Source of the DNA: Bacteroidales bacterium
GTDB taxonomy: Bacteria; Bacteroidota; Bacteroidia; Bacteroidales; UBA12481
Assembly (NCBI GenBank): GCA_028707745.1
Contig: JAQWAJ010000061.1
Coordinates: forward strand, 1,690-8,035
Direction of reading: 5' to 3'
DNA length: 6,346 bases
Shown here one piece after another: positions 5,509 to 6,346 of the stretch (the first letter of the stretch is position 1; the number at the start of each line of letters is the position of its first letter). The position numbers and the translations under genes were made by a program. The notes under the pieces were generated by a model that was given only the letters and a program-made list of their open reading frames with translations, was not told where the DNA came from and did not search any database.

Positions 5509-6346
5509 ATGGAATCCATTCTTCAAACAGACATCAAATTTTTGCCCGGTGTCGGACCAAGACGTGCCGAGATGTTATTCAATGAACTCGGTGTCAATAC
5601 GTTTGAAGATCTTCTCCGGCATTACCCATACAAATATACCGATCGTACCCGATTTTACAGTATCAGTGAAATTAATTCCGATCAGGCATTTATTCAGGTC
5701 AGGGGAAAAATTTCAACCCTCGAACTGATCGGAAAGAAGCCCCGGCAAAGGCTATCTGCCCGCTTTGAAGACTCAACCGGATCGATGGAGCTCATCTGGT
5801 TTCAGGGAATAAAATGGGTGCAGCAAACCCTCAAAATGGGGGTTGAGTATGTCATTTACGGGAAGCCTGCTTTTTTTAATGGCAAATACTCCATCATGCA
5901 CCCTGAAATTGAGGAATCATCCAAAATGGAGCAGGTGGCCTATCCCTATACTTATCAGGCAGCCTACCCCACTACGGAGAAAATGAAAAGTAATTTTCTG
6001 ACTTCCAGGGTAATTCACAAACTGGAATATCAGCTATTACAAAAAGTTTACGGCAAAATTTCGGAAACCCTACCCGAAAACCTGCTGAAGGAACTTAAGT
6101 TTCCGGGGATTAACGATACGATCCTGAATGTTCATTTTCCAAAAGATCAGGATATCCTCAAAAAGGCGCGCTACCGGCTGAAATTTGAAGAATTTTTTCT
6201 GATCCAGCTGGGGCTCCTCCGGCAAAAGAACTGGAAAAGCCTGAAATCGAAGGGTTTTGTATTTCCAAGGATTGGCGAACTGTTCAACCGTTTTTATTCC
6301 GAAAACCTGCCTTTCGAGATGACCGGCGCTCAAAAGAGGGTGATTA
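5509..6346 (+). CDS. recG: ATP-dependent DNA helicase RecG, N-terminal part (3' truncated by window edge)
   Basis: This frame runs from ATG 5509 to the right edge without a stop, giving 279 residues of a protein normally near 700. RecG remodels stalled replication forks and branch-migrates Holliday junctions in the cytoplasm. The N-terminus has IKFLPGVGPRRAE (9-21), the helix-hairpin-like opening typical of RecG, then LLRHYPYKYTDRT (35-47). An OB-fold wedge domain follows at about 58-135, with FIQVRGKI, SARFEDSTGSMELIWFQG and YVIYGKPAFFNGKYSIMHPE. YPTTEKMKS (153-161), RYRLKFEEFFLIQLGLL (221-237) and LPFEMTGAQKRVI (267-279) lead into the superfamily 2 motor. The last block is the Q-motif-like segment just before Walker A, so the motor domains lie outside the window. 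No good Shine-Dalgarno site precedes ATG 5509; an AT-rich leader without one is common in Bacteroidota. The gene is divergent from the ABC ATPase gene. Confidence 0.95.
   Translation, partial: MESILQTDIKFLPGVGPRRAEMLFNELGVNTFEDLLRHYPYKYTDRTRFYSISEINSDQAFIQVRGKISTLELIGKKPRQRLSARFEDSTGSMELIWFQGIKWVQQTLKMGVEYVIYGKPAFFNGKYSIMHPEIEESSKMEQVAYPYTYQAAYPTTEKMKSNFLTSRVIHKLEYQLLQKVYGKISETLPENLLKELKFPGINDTILNVHFPKDQDILKKARYRLKFEEFFLIQLGLLRQKNWKSLKSKGFVFPRIGELFNRFYSENLPFEMTGAQKRVI

Overview
The window looks like an ordinary chromosomal housekeeping segment from a member of the Bacteroidota. The evidence is a large Bacteroidota-type OstA-like protein, a SurA-type chaperone with divergent parvulin domains, a highly acidic 73-residue protein of the DUF2795 type, and promoter elements matching the Bacteroidota TAnnTTTG -7 box. 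Base composition is moderate and even, and I see no insertion sequence, phage gene, CRISPR array, tRNA or rRNA. A genus cannot be assigned from this alone; Bacteroidales or a close relative is my guess.

Positions 1-4357 (+ strand) hold a tightly packed run of four genes. They are the C-terminal part of a SurA/parvulin-related periplasmic protein, a complete SurA-like peptidyl-prolyl isomerase/chaperone, a MoxR-type AAA+ ATPase, and a secreted OstA/LptA-like protein. Junctions are an 11-nt overlap, a 1-nt gap and a 17-nt overlap, so the genes are almost certainly co-transcribed and probably translationally coupled. Three of the four products are envelope factors (outer-membrane protein folding and probable LPS transport). 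This suggests that the operon serves outer-membrane biogenesis, with MoxR as a cytoplasmic remodelling ATPase of unknown target.

A compact hairpin at 4359-4380 closes this operon. It also serves the convergent small DUF2795-type gene (4392-4613, - strand), which has its own good promoter. Upstream of that gene on the - strand is an ABC transporter ATPase of the LolD/MacB/FtsE type (4696-5394) without an adjacent permease. A 114-bp AT-rich divergent intergenic region separates it from recG (+ strand, from 5509), which runs off the right edge of the window before its helicase motor.

I found no clearly new system. The most notable points are that each SurA parvulin domain lacks a different one of the two usual active-site histidines, and that moxR sits in an envelope-biogenesis operon without its usual DUF58/VWA partner genes.
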